DNA of 64,000 bases from Clostridiales bacterium DTU070 (GCA_001513105.1 LFSH01000083.1:1-64000), one strand, 5' to 3'; positions 53,521 through 62,461 are shown, counted from the stretch's first letter. The notes: a model not told the origin generated them from the letters alone. Translations and numbers: made by a program.

Positions 53521-54585
53521 TTACTTCCATGAACGGATGCTTCTGCGCGGTGCCGCGCAGGATTCCCTCTCGACAAGACTCATTTTAAGACTGATATTGG
53601 TTACATCCTTCAGGGGTTTTTCGTTAATCATATTATTCAAAAAATTCACTGCTATTGAACCTAACTCTTCATAAGGATGGGCCAGTGTTGTTATTCCGGG
53701 CATTGTAATGGTTGATATGGAGCTGTCGTCAAACCCTAAAACCGAAAAATCCCCGGGTACTTTTATCCCTTTTGAAATGCATGTATTTATTACCCCGGCA
53801 GCAACCTCATCATTTATAGAAATTATTGCCGTGGGCAGTTCCTTTTCCTTCAGGAGCTCATTCATTGCATTAACACCGCCCTGATATGTATAACTGCTTA
53901 ACTTGATCCATTCCTCCCTCATTTCATAGTCAAAGGAGCTTTTAGCTTCATCCAGGGCTTTCAGCTTGATGTCGGTTGACATGATGCCCCTTTTGCCGCC
54001 TAAAAAACCGATTTTGCGGTGTCCGAGGCCCGTCAGGTAATCAAGTGCCTGGAACATGGCTTCATGCTCATCAGAACTTACCGATGCACATCTGTCGTAG
54101 TAACCGTCAAGTTTTCCGTTGATTATAACAACGGGAGTGGGGAATATGTAATCTTTAAGCAGCTTTACATACTGCACATTGGTTTTTGTTTCGTTTACGC
54201 GCCCTCCCAGAAGAAGAAGGCCGTCCACCTGCTTTTCGCTGAGCCTTAATGTATAAAAATCCTGGAGTGCATTATCGCTTAGGGTATTGCACAAAAAGAC
54301 GGTCTGCTCATACTCTATCGATGCCTTTTCAATTTCAAGAAAAACCTTTGCAAAGAAATGGCTTGTAATTTCAGGAAGAATTACTCCTATGGACTTGGTG
54401 CGCTGGGTAAAAAGCCCCCTTGCAAGTTCATTGGGCCTGTAATTGTATCTTTCTATAACGCTCTGAACAAGCCTTCTCGTTTCCTCCTTCACGGCACCGC
54501 TGTTGTTAAGAACCCTTGAAACGGTGGCAACAGAAACATTGCATTCTTTAGCTATATCCCTAATTGAAACTTTCACCTTTTTCAT
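53521..54585 (-). CDS. LacI-family transcription repressor
   Basis: 354 residues. The N-terminal helix-turn-helix and hinge (VSIRDIAKECNVSVATVSRV then RVLNNSGAVKEETRRLVQSV, with PNELARGL) precede a periplasmic-binding-protein-like effector domain (KSIGVILPEITSHFFAKVFL). It lies directly upstream of the importer operon, and palindromes of the TGTAAC-SS-GTTACA type flank it on both sides, so it probably represses the importer, GH2 and itself until a sugar is bound. Confidence 0.93.
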   Translation of the reverse strand: MKKVKVSIRDIAKECNVSVATVSRVLNNSGAVKEETRRLVQSVIERYNYRPNELARGLFTQRTKSIGVILPEITSHFFAKVFLEIEKASIEYEQTVFLCNTLSDNALQDFYTLRLSEKQVDGLLLLGGRVNETKTNVQYVKLLKDYIFPTPVVIINGKLDGYYDRCASVSSDEHEAMFQALDYLTGLGHRKIGFLGGKRGIMSTDIKLKALDEAKSSFDYEMREEWIKLSSYTYQGGVNAMNELLKEKELPTAIISINDEVAAGVINTCISKGIKVPGDFSVLGFDDSSISTITMPGITTLAHPYEELGSIAVNFLNNMINEKPLKDVTNISLKMSLVERESCAAPRRSIRSWK

Positions 54586-54645
54586 ACCGAATCCTCTTGT
54601 TCTTTCTGTATTTCTGGCCTGGTATGCAAACAGCAGGGAAAAACT

Positions 54646-54663
54646 GATGTAACGCGTTACATC
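54646..54663 (-). promoter_or_regulatory. LacI-type operator O3 at the regulator promoter
   Basis: GATGTAACGCGTTACATC is a perfect 18-bp palindrome whose core TGTAACGCGTTACA is nearly identical to O1. It lies just past the -10 of the regulator gene, consistent with autoregulation. The centre is GC, not the CG required for a cre site, so it favours the LacI protein over CcpA. Confidence 0.75.
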
Positions 54664-54669
54664 TCTATT

Positions 54670-54699
54670 ATAGTACGTTATTTTTCAAGACGCTGTCAA
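54670..54699 (-). promoter_or_regulatory. Promoter of the LacI-family gene
   Basis: On the minus strand TTGACA (54694-54699), 18 bases, TACTAT (54670-54675); a second -10-like TATAAT overlaps. Operator O3 is immediately downstream. Confidence 0.6.
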
Positions 54700-54704
54700 G
54701 CAGA

Positions 54705-55091
54705 TTATTTCTTCCTGTACCCTGTTGTTTTGACCATGGCGGCCAATTCACCGTTTTCATCATAAACTTCCGCGATGTAATGGCTGATTTTCCTCCCCGA
54801 ATATATTTCTCTTGCCTCGGCGGTAAGGCGCGAACCCGTTGGGGATTTCAGGTATGATATGTTTGCATTGACGCCTATTGTAATGTTTCCGCTGTTATTC
54901 GATGCCACCGCAAAAGCGTAATCGGCCAGCGTAAAAATGGCACCGCCCTGGACCATGTTCAACCCGTTCATGTGATTGTCGGTGATTTTCATCTCAACCA
55001 GGGCATACCCGGGCTCAGCCTTTATAATCTCGGCTCCGATAAGCCTGGCAAACCTGTCGTTTTTAACAACCTGCAATGCGTCCGAATCCAT
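54705..55091 (-). CDS. PaaI-type hotdog thioesterase
   Basis: 128 residues, a single hotdog domain. Signature NHMNGLNMVQGGAIFTLADY contains the catalytic-site Asn/Gly/Asp of PaaI thioesterases, and GVNANISYLKSPTGSRLTAE follows. Such proteins hydrolyse small aryl or acyl-CoA thioesters. No paa or other CoA-pathway genes are near, so the substrate is unknown. AAAGGG is six bases before the ATG. Confidence 0.88.
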   Translation of the reverse strand: MDSDALQVVKNDRFARLIGAEIIKAEPGYALVEMKITDNHMNGLNMVQGGAIFTLADYAFAVASNNSGNITIGVNANISYLKSPTGSRLTAEAREIYSGRKISHYIAEVYDENGELAAMVKTTGYRKK

Positions 55092-55187
55092 AAATACCCT
55101 TTCCTTTCACATGCAAAATTCCATATTCAAGTGGTTAATTCTGTTTATCAGCAATAATTAATGCCCGTTTTATGGTTTATAAGACTT

Positions 55188-55196
55188 AATATAGCA
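55188..55196 (-). promoter_or_regulatory. Extended -10 promoter for the thioesterase gene
   Basis: TGCTATATT on the minus strand, about 100 bases before the thioesterase start; no good -35. The rest of 55197-55410 shows only a TATAAT (55378-55383) before the flavin reductase gene with no convincing -35. Confidence 0.4.
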
Positions 55197-55410
55197 TAAT
55201 TTCATATTATCCTGCCATAATTTTCGGTAATATATGACTGTCTTCCACTGTTATTTTTCAATCCGAACCAGGTCCTGATAATTCCGTGACGCTGGTAAAA
55301 GGCAAAATGCAGTGAAAGCATCGAACCTGAAGACAAAGGTATGACAATATTTTAAAAGCAGTACCGGTGTGGTAATATATAATTAACAACTTCTACGGGA
55401 GGTTTTTATA

Positions 55411-55935
55411 ATGGCTGACAAGTTCAAAAAGATACTGCCGAAGGATATAAAAGACAATCCATTCAGGGCTTTGGGAGAGGACTGGATGCTGGTAACCGCA
55501 GGCAGCCTTGATTCCTATAATACAATGACCGCAAGCTGGGGCGGCGTTGGAGTGCTTTGGAACAAGGACATAGCCTTTTGCGTAATAAGACCGGGCCGCT
55601 ACACCTATAAGTTTATCGAAAAGGCAGATACCTTTACACTATCGTTTTTCACCGGTGAGTATAAAAAAGCATTAACATTCTGCGGTACTCATTCGGGGAG
55701 AGACTGTGACAAGGCAAAGGAAACCGGCCTGACTGCCGCAGAAACCGAAAACGGTTCGGTTTTCTTCAGCGAAGCAAGGCTTGTGCTGGAATGCAAAAAA
55801 ATATACTTTGATGATTTTAATCCTGTAAACTTCCTCGATCCCGAAATAGATGAACACTACCCCAAAAAGGACTATCACAGGATGTTTTTCGGCGAAATAA
55901 TAAACGTGTATATAAAACAGGAACAGGATACCTGA
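55411..55935 (+). CDS. Flavin reductase-like FMN-binding protein
   Basis: 174 residues, split-barrel flavin-binding domain. Typical elements: PFRALGEDWMLVTAGSLDSY (start of barrel), MTASWGGVGVLWNKDIAFCV, IRPGRYTYKFIEKADTFTLS, and EARLVLECKKIYFDD. It may bind FMN and reduce flavin or another small acceptor. The ATG has GGGAGG about eight bases before it. It stands alone between the thioesterase and a glycosyltransferase. Partner unknown. Confidence 0.88.
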   Translation: MADKFKKILPKDIKDNPFRALGEDWMLVTAGSLDSYNTMTASWGGVGVLWNKDIAFCVIRPGRYTYKFIEKADTFTLSFFTGEYKKALTFCGTHSGRDCDKAKETGLTAAETENGSVFFSEARLVLECKKIYFDDFNPVNFLDPEIDEHYPKKDYHRMFFGEIINVYIKQEQDT

Positions 55936-55941
55936 TATCCG

Positions 55942-55965
55942 GGCGGTGAAATACTCACCGCCTTT
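55942..55965. terminator. Stem-loop after the flavin reductase gene
   Basis: GGCGGTGA (55942-55949) and TCACCGCC (55955-55962) form a perfect 8-bp stem followed by TTT. It can also serve the convergent glycosyltransferase gene. Confidence 0.65.
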
Positions 55966-55992
55966 CATGGCAGATATCCGAGTGCGAAAAGG

Positions 55993-56865
55993 TTAACTGC
56001 TCTTCCTTTTTTTAATCAGGTTCTTCCAGTTTTCAAGGAAATATGTATCGAAATAATTCAGCCCGCCGTCCTTTGCATAGGAAACCAGGAATTTATTCAC
56101 CTGTGCCCTGTTTTCTTCGTATATTTCCATGCTTTCAAACAAATCCTTGTACGATTCAAAGAGCCTGATTTTCATGTTGATAATATTTTTCAGCGTGCAC
56201 TGTTTCTCCACAAGGCTGCCCTTTGTTTTAACATAGTAATAAGTTGGGGTATTTATTGTGGCAATGGTCTGTGCATACCTTATATAGTCAAGGTTGAAAA
56301 GGAAATCCTCACACCATTCCAGTTCGTTGCAGCAGGTTATCCCGTGCGTCCTTATGATATCTGTGCGGTACAGCTTGTTCCACATTACGCCATAGTAGAA
56401 ATTTGCAGGTGCCTTCATCATATGGGTGATAAATTCCTTTTTGCTCATGACCCTGTTGCCTGTAATATGGCTTTTTTCAGATTTCTTCCCGTTTATAACC
56501 CTGTAGAAACCGGATATAACCAAATCGCAGCCTGTTTCCTGCATTCTGTCAACCAAAACTTTTACAGCGTTTTCAGCGATCCAGTCATCACTGTCGACAA
56601 AATGCAGATATTTTCCGGTTGCCTGGGCAATTCCCCTGTTGCGGGTGTCTGACACCCCGGTATTCTCCTTGTCTATAACAATTATCCGGGAATCTGTTTC
56701 GGCGAATTCCCTGCATATATTAAGACTGTTGTCAGTACTGCCGTCATTGACAAGAATTACTTCAATATTCCGGTACTGCTGATCCAGGATACTGTTTATA
56801 CACCTGGCCAGCGTTTCTTCAGAGTTATATACAGGAACTATTATGCTGACAAGCGGTAATGTCAT
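55993..56865 (-). CDS. Family 2 glycosyltransferase (soluble)
   Basis: 290 residues. The GT2 core: VSIIVPVYNSEETLARCINS (residues 6-25), VNDGSTDNSLNICREF with the Asp nucleotide motif, GVSDTRNRGIAQATGKYLHF, and the DxD-type FVDSDDWI. The C-terminal ~150 residues are variable. It would transfer a sugar from UDP- or GDP-sugar to a surface glycan or teichoic acid. GAGGGAGCAGAT before the ATG at 56865 sets the start; the longer frame lacks a site. Not in a visible polysaccharide cluster. Confidence 0.88.
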   Translation of the reverse strand: MTLPLVSIIVPVYNSEETLARCINSILDQQYRNIEVILVNDGSTDNSLNICREFAETDSRIIVIDKENTGVSDTRNRGIAQATGKYLHFVDSDDWIAENAVKVLVDRMQETGCDLVISGFYRVINGKKSEKSHITGNRVMSKKEFITHMMKAPANFYYGVMWNKLYRTDIIRTHGITCCNELEWCEDFLFNLDYIRYAQTIATINTPTYYYVKTKGSLVEKQCTLKNIINMKIRLFESYKDLFESMEIYEENRAQVNKFLVSYAKDGGLNYFDTYFLENWKNLIKKRKSS

Positions 56866-56947
56866 ATCTGCTCCCTCAATCATCCAATCCTGAAAATACA
56901 ACAGCTGTCTTAGCAGTAGCTGATTGCGCAAATGCAGTCGCTATAAT

Positions 56948-56956
56948 ATTATAACA
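56948..56956 (-). promoter_or_regulatory. Extended -10 promoter for the glycosyltransferase gene
   Basis: TGTTATAAT on the minus strand, about 83 bases before the ATG at 56865, without a clear -35. Confidence 0.45.
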
Positions 56957-57041
56957 TGAATTTATGCATTTCTTCCATATTAAGTATACGTATTTTGTCA
57001 AAACAAGTTTGATACGGCAGAAGATTTTTTCGCAGAACAAC

Positions 57042-57065
57042 AGATGGGGTAATTTCGCCCCGTCT
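57042..57065 (-). repeat. Stem-loop after the orphan solute-binding protein gene
   Basis: On the minus strand AGACGGGG and CCCCATCT pair (one mismatch) around an eight-base loop, 60 bases past the stop. No T-run follows, so terminator activity is uncertain. Confidence 0.4.
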
Positions 57066-57124
57066 GACCAGAAACTTTACAGGATATCGTACAGCAGAAG
57101 GAAATTTTCAGCGGAATTCAGCCA

Positions 57125-58687
57125 TCAATTCACTTTTTCATAGTATGCTGCGGTGAATTCATCTATTGCAGCGCTTCCGCCCGCTTCAAGCCATTCTTCT
57201 ATGGCTGCATTCCATTCATCTTCATCAATTTCGCCCATTATAAACTTAAACTGGGCATCGCTTATTATTTTCAGCAGTGTTGTGTAATTCGAGCTGAATG
57301 AATTTGACGACAAGGTTGCGGTAACATCGAAAATCATACCGTCGCTGTTAAAGGTTCTTCTGGCGATATTAAGCCTTATCGAAATTTCATCGTCAGCAAT
57401 GATATATGCCTTCATGCCGCTTGTTCCAAGCTGGCCTACCGGACTTACCTCTCTGTTAAAAACTTCAGGATCCTTTGCTTTTGCATATTTGCCGTCTACC
57501 AGGTCAAAATGAACATCCGGCACCCCGTTGTTCAGAAGTATCTGACCTTCCCTGCTCTGAATAACGTTAAATACCGCAAGCAAATCATCCAAACGCTCTT
57601 CTGTGGTCACAGATTTCTTAGGAAAGGCAAATCCCCCTGAAATCCCTGTTTCGGCAGCTATCTTTTCATTTCCGTTAAAATCCTTCAGAAAGGCAAACTC
57701 GAAAACATCCTCCCTTTTCACGGTCGGATCCTCTTTCTGTTTTGCCTTTATTACTGGATCTGAAAGACCGGGCAGCCTGTAACCAAGCCAAAGTCCCGTT
57801 TTCTCCTTGTCAACAAGGTCGGGTATAATCTGGGTTGTCTTGGTTATCGCAAAGTCAGGGCTGATCAGGTTCTCCCGGTACATTTTCCTGAGCCATTTCA
57901 TTGTCTGCAGGTATTCATCAGTCATAAAGGACGGAATTATCCTTTTGTCCCTGATTCCCCACCTGTTGAATCCGCCGAAAGCCACAACAAGGGCATCAAA
58001 ACAGTCAATTTCATTATTCACCGTTCCAAGGGCGAAACCTATCGTATCCTTCTCGGAATTCCGGTCAAAATCGCCCTCTGCAAAGGCCCTGGCCATATTA
58101 TATATACCGTCGATCGTATCCGGCGGTTCAAGTCCTGCTTCCCTGGCCCAGTCAGCCCTGTATATCACCATTTTTCTCTTTAACTCCCTTTCACGGGGCA
58201 GCATGTACAGTTTTCCGTTAACCAGAGCATTTTTCAGCAATACAGGGTTTATCTCCTTCAGTTCGGAGAACTCCTGTATACGGCTGGTCAGTTCCCAAAA
58301 CATCCCCGCATTTACGGCATGGACAAAGGTAGAGTTCTTGACATCGGGTACCAGGATCACATCGGGCATATTGTTCGAAGCCATCAGCACATTGAACTTG
58401 TCATTGTACGAGACCATGGGTGTCCATTCAATCATGATATTTGCATTTGCCAGTTTGTTGAGTTCACGGATTACAAGGTTGTCCCTTGAAGGAGGTTCCT
58501 CGGCATAACCCAGGACAATCTTCATTTCAACCGGTTTTGTATCATCCCGGAATTTTGCATCATCCCCGGAAACCGTACCAGGATCTCCGGATATGTTAAT
58601 ATCTTCGCATCCTGACAGCAAAACCTGCAGCAAAATCAGCACAATAACCATGAAGAACACTGCTTTTTTGTTTCTGCCGGCCGGCAT
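57125..58687 (-). CDS. Orphan ABC solute-binding lipoprotein
   Basis: 520 residues. Signal peptide with lipobox LSGC (VLILLQVLLSGCEDINI), then a family 1 oligosaccharide-binding domain (VEMKIVLGYAEEPPSRDNLV). GGGGTGAG lies directly before the ATG at 58687; the GTG at 58696 is less likely. No permease or ATPase gene accompanies it on the same strand; it lies just after the end of a complete importer operon with its own terminators between. It may be a second binding protein for that importer or act as a receptor. Confidence 0.88.
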   Translation of the reverse strand: MPAGRNKKAVFFMVIVLILLQVLLSGCEDINISGDPGTVSGDDAKFRDDTKPVEMKIVLGYAEEPPSRDNLVIRELNKLANANIMIEWTPMVSYNDKFNVLMASNNMPDVILVPDVKNSTFVHAVNAGMFWELTSRIQEFSELKEINPVLLKNALVNGKLYMLPRERELKRKMVIYRADWAREAGLEPPDTIDGIYNMARAFAEGDFDRNSEKDTIGFALGTVNNEIDCFDALVVAFGGFNRWGIRDKRIIPSFMTDEYLQTMKWLRKMYRENLISPDFAITKTTQIIPDLVDKEKTGLWLGYRLPGLSDPVIKAKQKEDPTVKREDVFEFAFLKDFNGNEKIAAETGISGGFAFPKKSVTTEERLDDLLAVFNVIQSREGQILLNNGVPDVHFDLVDGKYAKAKDPEVFNREVSPVGQLGTSGMKAYIIADDEISIRLNIARRTFNSDGMIFDVTATLSSNSFSSNYTTLLKIISDAQFKFIMGEIDEDEWNAAIEEWLEAGGSAAIDEFTAAYYEKVN

Positions 58688-58862
58688 ATTTCTCACCCCG
58701 CGATATAATCGTTCCGGACCACGTTCCCATTCATGTTTAAAACATTATTCTGCCGAAGGACAAAAGAAAACAGAGTAATTTTGTCGTCAATATCATATTG
58801 TATTATAATACTTAAATTTAAGCAACGGAATAAATTTCATTACACGCTTTATAAAACAAAAA

Positions 58863-58941
58863 CGTGCCGGTTTGGCACGGTTATAAAAAAAGCCTTGGCA
58901 GATTTTTGGGATTTGTGGGGTATAATCTTATCTGCCAAGGC
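58863..58941 (-). terminator. Tandem terminators after the second importer operon
   Basis: On the minus strand the first is GCCTTGGCAGAT (58930-58941) pairing with ATCTGCCAAGGC (58892-58903) through a 26-base loop, followed by seven T. The second is CGTGCC-AAACC-GGCACG (58863-58879) followed by five T. Two terminators in a row insulate the orphan lipoprotein gene downstream. The rest of 58688-58996 has no gene. Confidence 0.8.
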
Positions 58942-58996
58942 CTTGTTTCAACTCAATTCAACTGTTCTTATTCTACATATTGGATGTTTATTACTA

Positions 58997-60535
58997 TTAT
59001 TTGCTGGCTGCTTTGTAAGCTGCAGCGTATTCTTCACAAATCTGTCTGCCGCCCTGAGCATACCAGTCTGCAACAACTGCCTTGAATCCTGCTTCGTCGA
59101 TCTGGCCGGCTATGAACTGGTTCCTTGCGTCAGAAATCATCTGATCAAGCTGAGCGCCCTTCTGTGCATAGGTGTTAGAGGTCAGCGGCTCTGCAGGGTT
59201 TGCAATACAGTAAGGAATATTCTCAAGGATAACTTCTTCGCGACGCTTCTGTACAGGCTGCATAGCCTCCTGCAGCAGCAATCCGTCTATAACGTTGGTC
59301 ATAAACTGGTTAAATCCTTCCATCGGGTCCTGACCAAAAGTTCTTCTCTTCAGTTCTCCCTTTTCATTCAGGTCGTAGTGAACTCCTTCAACACCGTAGT
59401 TAAGAATGTTCTGACCTTCCTTGGTATTGCAGATGTCGAGGAAATTCAGAGCGTCTCTCATGTCCTCTTCCTTTGGAGCTCCGTCCTTGCTTATAGCTAC
59501 GAAGCCTGCATGTCCTGATGTCGGCAGGATTCTCTTTCCATAAGGTCCTTCAGGCATACCCATTACCCATACGATATCGTCAGGCATACCCATTTCTTCC
59601 GAGAACTTCTTCTGGTAGCGCCATGCCTGGTCACTAACGTCAATATGAACGCCGGATTTGCTGTTCTGGAAATCCTTTGTCCAGTCTGATGTTTCAAGGG
59701 CTGCATAGTCCTTGTTTATTAAGCCTTCCTGGTACAGTTTTCTCATATACTTCATGGCTTCCATGTACTCGGGTGTATCAAAGTCAGGTGTAAAGGATCC
59801 GTCGTTTTCGACCTTCCATTTGTTCGGTGCACCAAGGGCAACGGATATCTGATCCAGGGGACCAAACCATTTACACCATGTCATACCGTATGTATCATCC
59901 TTGCCGTTTCTGTCAGGATCGTTATAGGTGAATGCATACAGTACATTATAGAGATCATCCATTGTCTTTGGTTCTTCAAGTCCTACATTCTCCAGCCAGT
60001 CTCTTCTGTAGGATATACCGTTTCTTCCCAGGGGTCTTGCCCTGTAAATACCGTAAATCCTTCCGTCGATTGAAATGTTGTTCATAACGATTTCATTAGC
60101 CTTGGCAAGATTCGGGTATTTCTTGTATTCATCGGTAATGTCCCAGAAAGCTCCTGCACGGCAGTAGCTGATAACACTGGCTGTCTTGCCTGTAATTGCT
60201 ACCAGTGCGGGCAGGTTTCCTGCAGCCATTCTTGTGTTAAGCTGATCTTCATAAGCTGAGTTCAGAAGGAATTCAAGCTTGATATCGTAGCCTGTAAGTT
60301 CCTCCAGTGCCAGAACAGCCGGTTCGTTTTCAGCAATTGGAGTACCTGTAAAGGTGATCGCCAGAATGCTTATCTCTTTCTTCTTAGCTGGCGCTGTAGT
60401 TGGTTCGTTTGTTTTTGTGTCCCCCTGAGCCGCTTTTGTTGGTTCAGCACTTGGTCCACCGCCTGTTGTGGGCGTACATGCTGACAAAGCAAACAGAACT
60501 GCCAACACAATACACAAGATGCTCAATTTTTTCAT
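58997..60535 (-). CDS. ABC transporter solute-binding lipoprotein (second importer)
   Basis: 512 residues. Lipobox LSAC (LAVLFALSACTPTTGGG), then a Pro/Thr/Lys-rich linker (to ~residue 50) and a family 1 binding domain with ISILAITFTGTPIAENEPAV and later KEGQNILNYGVEGVHYDL. It is the third gene of an importer operon, downstream of two permeases. AAAGGG and GAGAAA before the ATG. Ligand unknown. Confidence 0.92.
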   Translation of the reverse strand: MKKLSILCIVLAVLFALSACTPTTGGGPSAEPTKAAQGDTKTNEPTTAPAKKKEISILAITFTGTPIAENEPAVLALEELTGYDIKLEFLLNSAYEDQLNTRMAAGNLPALVAITGKTASVISYCRAGAFWDITDEYKKYPNLAKANEIVMNNISIDGRIYGIYRARPLGRNGISYRRDWLENVGLEEPKTMDDLYNVLYAFTYNDPDRNGKDDTYGMTWCKWFGPLDQISVALGAPNKWKVENDGSFTPDFDTPEYMEAMKYMRKLYQEGLINKDYAALETSDWTKDFQNSKSGVHIDVSDQAWRYQKKFSEEMGMPDDIVWVMGMPEGPYGKRILPTSGHAGFVAISKDGAPKEEDMRDALNFLDICNTKEGQNILNYGVEGVHYDLNEKGELKRRTFGQDPMEGFNQFMTNVIDGLLLQEAMQPVQKRREEVILENIPYCIANPAEPLTSNTYAQKGAQLDQMISDARNQFIAGQIDEAGFKAVVADWYAQGGRQICEEYAAAYKAASK

Positions 60536-60571
60536 TTTCTCAACCCTTTCCTTTCAGATAATTTTATTTTA

Positions 60572-60595
60572 CAGTGCTGCAGTTTTGCAGCACTG
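60572..60595 (-). repeat. Stem-loop between permease and solute-binding protein genes (second importer)
   Basis: CAGTGCTGCA (60572-60581) and TGCAGCACTG (60586-60595) form a perfect 10-bp hairpin with a four-base loop. No T-run follows in the operon direction. It matches the position of the hairpin at 51390-51409 in the first importer. Confidence 0.55.
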
Positions 60596-60609
60596 AATTT
60601 TAACGTATT

Positions 60610-61494
60610 TTAGCCCTTAATGGCACCAATCATGATACCTTTAACAAAGTGTTTCTGTAAGAACGGATATACAAGCAGGATCGGAACGGTACCGAAAATA
60701 ATAACTGCATTCTTAGACCCTTCCAACGGGGGCTGGGTATATGCCTCGTCAAATGTAGCCCCATCCACGTTACCTGCCGCCATAAGTACAATCTGGCGCA
60801 GCACAAGCTGCAGCGGCCATTTCTTGTTGTCGGTCATGTAAAGGAGCGAGCTCCTGTAGTCATTCCAGTAGCCAACGGCATAGAACAGCGTGAACGTTGC
60901 TATAACCGGCATTGAAAGCGGAAGAACAATTTTCAGGAACGTACCTATTGCACTGCATCCGTCAACCCTCGCCGAGTCTTCCATCTCCTGCGGAATCTCC
61001 TGGAAGAAGTTCTTAATAACAAGCAGGTTCCACGTGCTTATGGCTCCCGGCAGCAACAGTGCCCAGAACTTGTTCAGAAAGCCAAGGCTTTTGATTACGA
61101 GGAATGTGGGAATCATTCCGCCGCCGAATACCAGTGTAAATGAAATTAATGCAAGCAGTACATTTCTTCCTACAAGGTACTTCTTTGAAAGCGGATAAGC
61201 CAAAGTAAGGGTAAAGAACATGGCTATTGAAGCTCCCGCCAGCGTAACGAATATTGATATAAGAAAAGCTCTTGGCAGGGTCGGCGATGAAAATATGTAT
61301 TCATATGCTGACAAGGATATTTTTCTCGGTATAATGTAAAACGGCCTTTCCACTATTTCCTTTTCTGTGGAAAATGAACATGCCAGGACGTACAGGAACG
61401 GGAGTATCGCCGTACTTGCAAACAGTCCTAAAAATGTATAGTTAAAAACATCAAAAAGAACAGAAAGCAAAGATCTTTTATATTTCATCTGCAA
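60610..61494 (-). CDS. ABC sugar transporter permease (LplC type, second importer)
   Basis: 294 residues, six membrane segments. Coupling loop MEDSARVDGCSAIGTFLKIV, GYWNDYRSSLLYMTDN near the C-terminus and the standard FVKGIMIGAIKG end. It follows the other permease by 28 bases and precedes the lipoprotein gene by 75 bases with a hairpin between. ATPase not encoded here. Confidence 0.93.
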   Translation of the reverse strand: MQMKYKRSLLSVLFDVFNYTFLGLFASTAILPFLYVLACSFSTEKEIVERPFYIIPRKISLSAYEYIFSSPTLPRAFLISIFVTLAGASIAMFFTLTLAYPLSKKYLVGRNVLLALISFTLVFGGGMIPTFLVIKSLGFLNKFWALLLPGAISTWNLLVIKNFFQEIPQEMEDSARVDGCSAIGTFLKIVLPLSMPVIATFTLFYAVGYWNDYRSSLLYMTDNKKWPLQLVLRQIVLMAAGNVDGATFDEAYTQPPLEGSKNAVIIFGTVPILLVYPFLQKHFVKGIMIGAIKG

Positions 61495-61522
61495 TCACCC
61501 TCAAACGGTATTAATAGTAAAC

Positions 61523-62461
61523 TTAAAACAGTCCGGATTCTCCGACCTTCTTGGCGAGCCAGTTGGCCGAATAAATAAGTATAATGCCTATAACACCTTT
61601 AAACAAACCTACAGCGGTTGAATAACTGAATGCGCCTCTTGTAATACCTATTGTATATACATAAACATCAAACACTTCCGATACTTTCCTGTTTAATGAG
61701 TTGCTCATCAGGAATATCTGGTCAAATCCGTTGTCAAGGATGTGTCCCAGTCTTAATATCAGTAATGTAACAACCGTACTTTTGATGGACGGCAGTGTAA
61801 TGTACCATAGCTGTTTGAACCTGTTCGCACCGTCGATAATGGCCGCTTCATAAAGCTGCGGATCAACACCCGAAAGCGCAGCCAGATAAATGATCGTTCC
61901 AAAACCTGTTTCCTTCCAGATTGTCTGGCCTATTATCATACCCCTGAAGGTGCTTTCGCTTGTAAGGAACGGTACTGCAGTATCACGCCCCATCTGCATC
62001 AGGTACCTGTTCACAACCCCCCCCGAGTTGAACATGGTATAGGTAAGGCTCGCGATTATAACCCAGGATATAAAGTGCGGTATATAAACAAGGGTCTGGA
62101 TAGATCTCTTATACCATTCCTTCCGGATTTCATTAAGCATAAGCGCCATAATTACCGGTGCAGGAAAACCGAAAATTAGGTTGTAAAAAGAAATTGTAAG
62201 GGTATTTGCCAATAACCGTTTAAAGTCGGGGTTTGAAAAGAAATCGGCAAAATGCTTGAACCCCACCCAAGGACTGTCAAAGAACCCCAGGTATGCATTA
62301 AAATCCTTGAAGGCAATAAGTATACCCCACATGGGCAGATACTTGAAAATAAGGTAATGCAGGACTCCGGGAATTAACATTATGTACAGCCAGATGTCCT
62401 TGCGTATTGTTGTCAGTACTGCTTGACTCTTCTTTTTTCTTACTGCTTGAGCCCCATTCAA
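61523..62461 (-). CDS. ABC sugar transporter permease (LplB type, second importer)
   Basis: 312 residues, six membrane segments, first gene of the operon. The longest frame starts at 62557, but a strong GGGAGGAGA lies nine bases before a TTG at 62461 (LNGAQAVRKKKS), so that start is chosen. LYIMLIPGVLHYLIFKYLP and the coupling loop LYEAAIIDGANRFKQLWYIT are typical. The 300-base region upstream (62462-62769) has TATAAT-like sequences without a clear -35, as at activator-dependent promoters; the AraC-type gene next door is a plausible activator. Confidence 0.9.
   Translation of the reverse strand: MNGAQAVRKKKSQAVLTTIRKDIWLYIMLIPGVLHYLIFKYLPMWGILIAFKDFNAYLGFFDSPWVGFKHFADFFSNPDFKRLLANTLTISFYNLIFGFPAPVIMALMLNEIRKEWYKRSIQTLVYIPHFISWVIIASLTYTMFNSGGVVNRYLMQMGRDTAVPFLTSESTFRGMIIGQTIWKETGFGTIIYLAALSGVDPQLYEAAIIDGANRFKQLWYITLPSIKSTVVTLLILRLGHILDNGFDQIFLMSNSLNRKVSEVFDVYVYTIGITRGAFSYSTAVGLFKGVIGIILIYSANWLAKKVGESGLF

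Noticed and set aside
57807-58508. Plus-strand frame of 233 codons opposite the orphan lipoprotein
   Set aside because: Ser/Ile-rich antisense of a conserved lipoprotein, without a start signal.
58733-59518. Open frame of 261 codons on the plus strand
   Set aside because: It runs antisense across the end of the solute-binding protein gene and through its terminators, has no ribosome site and reads as unrelated low-complexity sequence.
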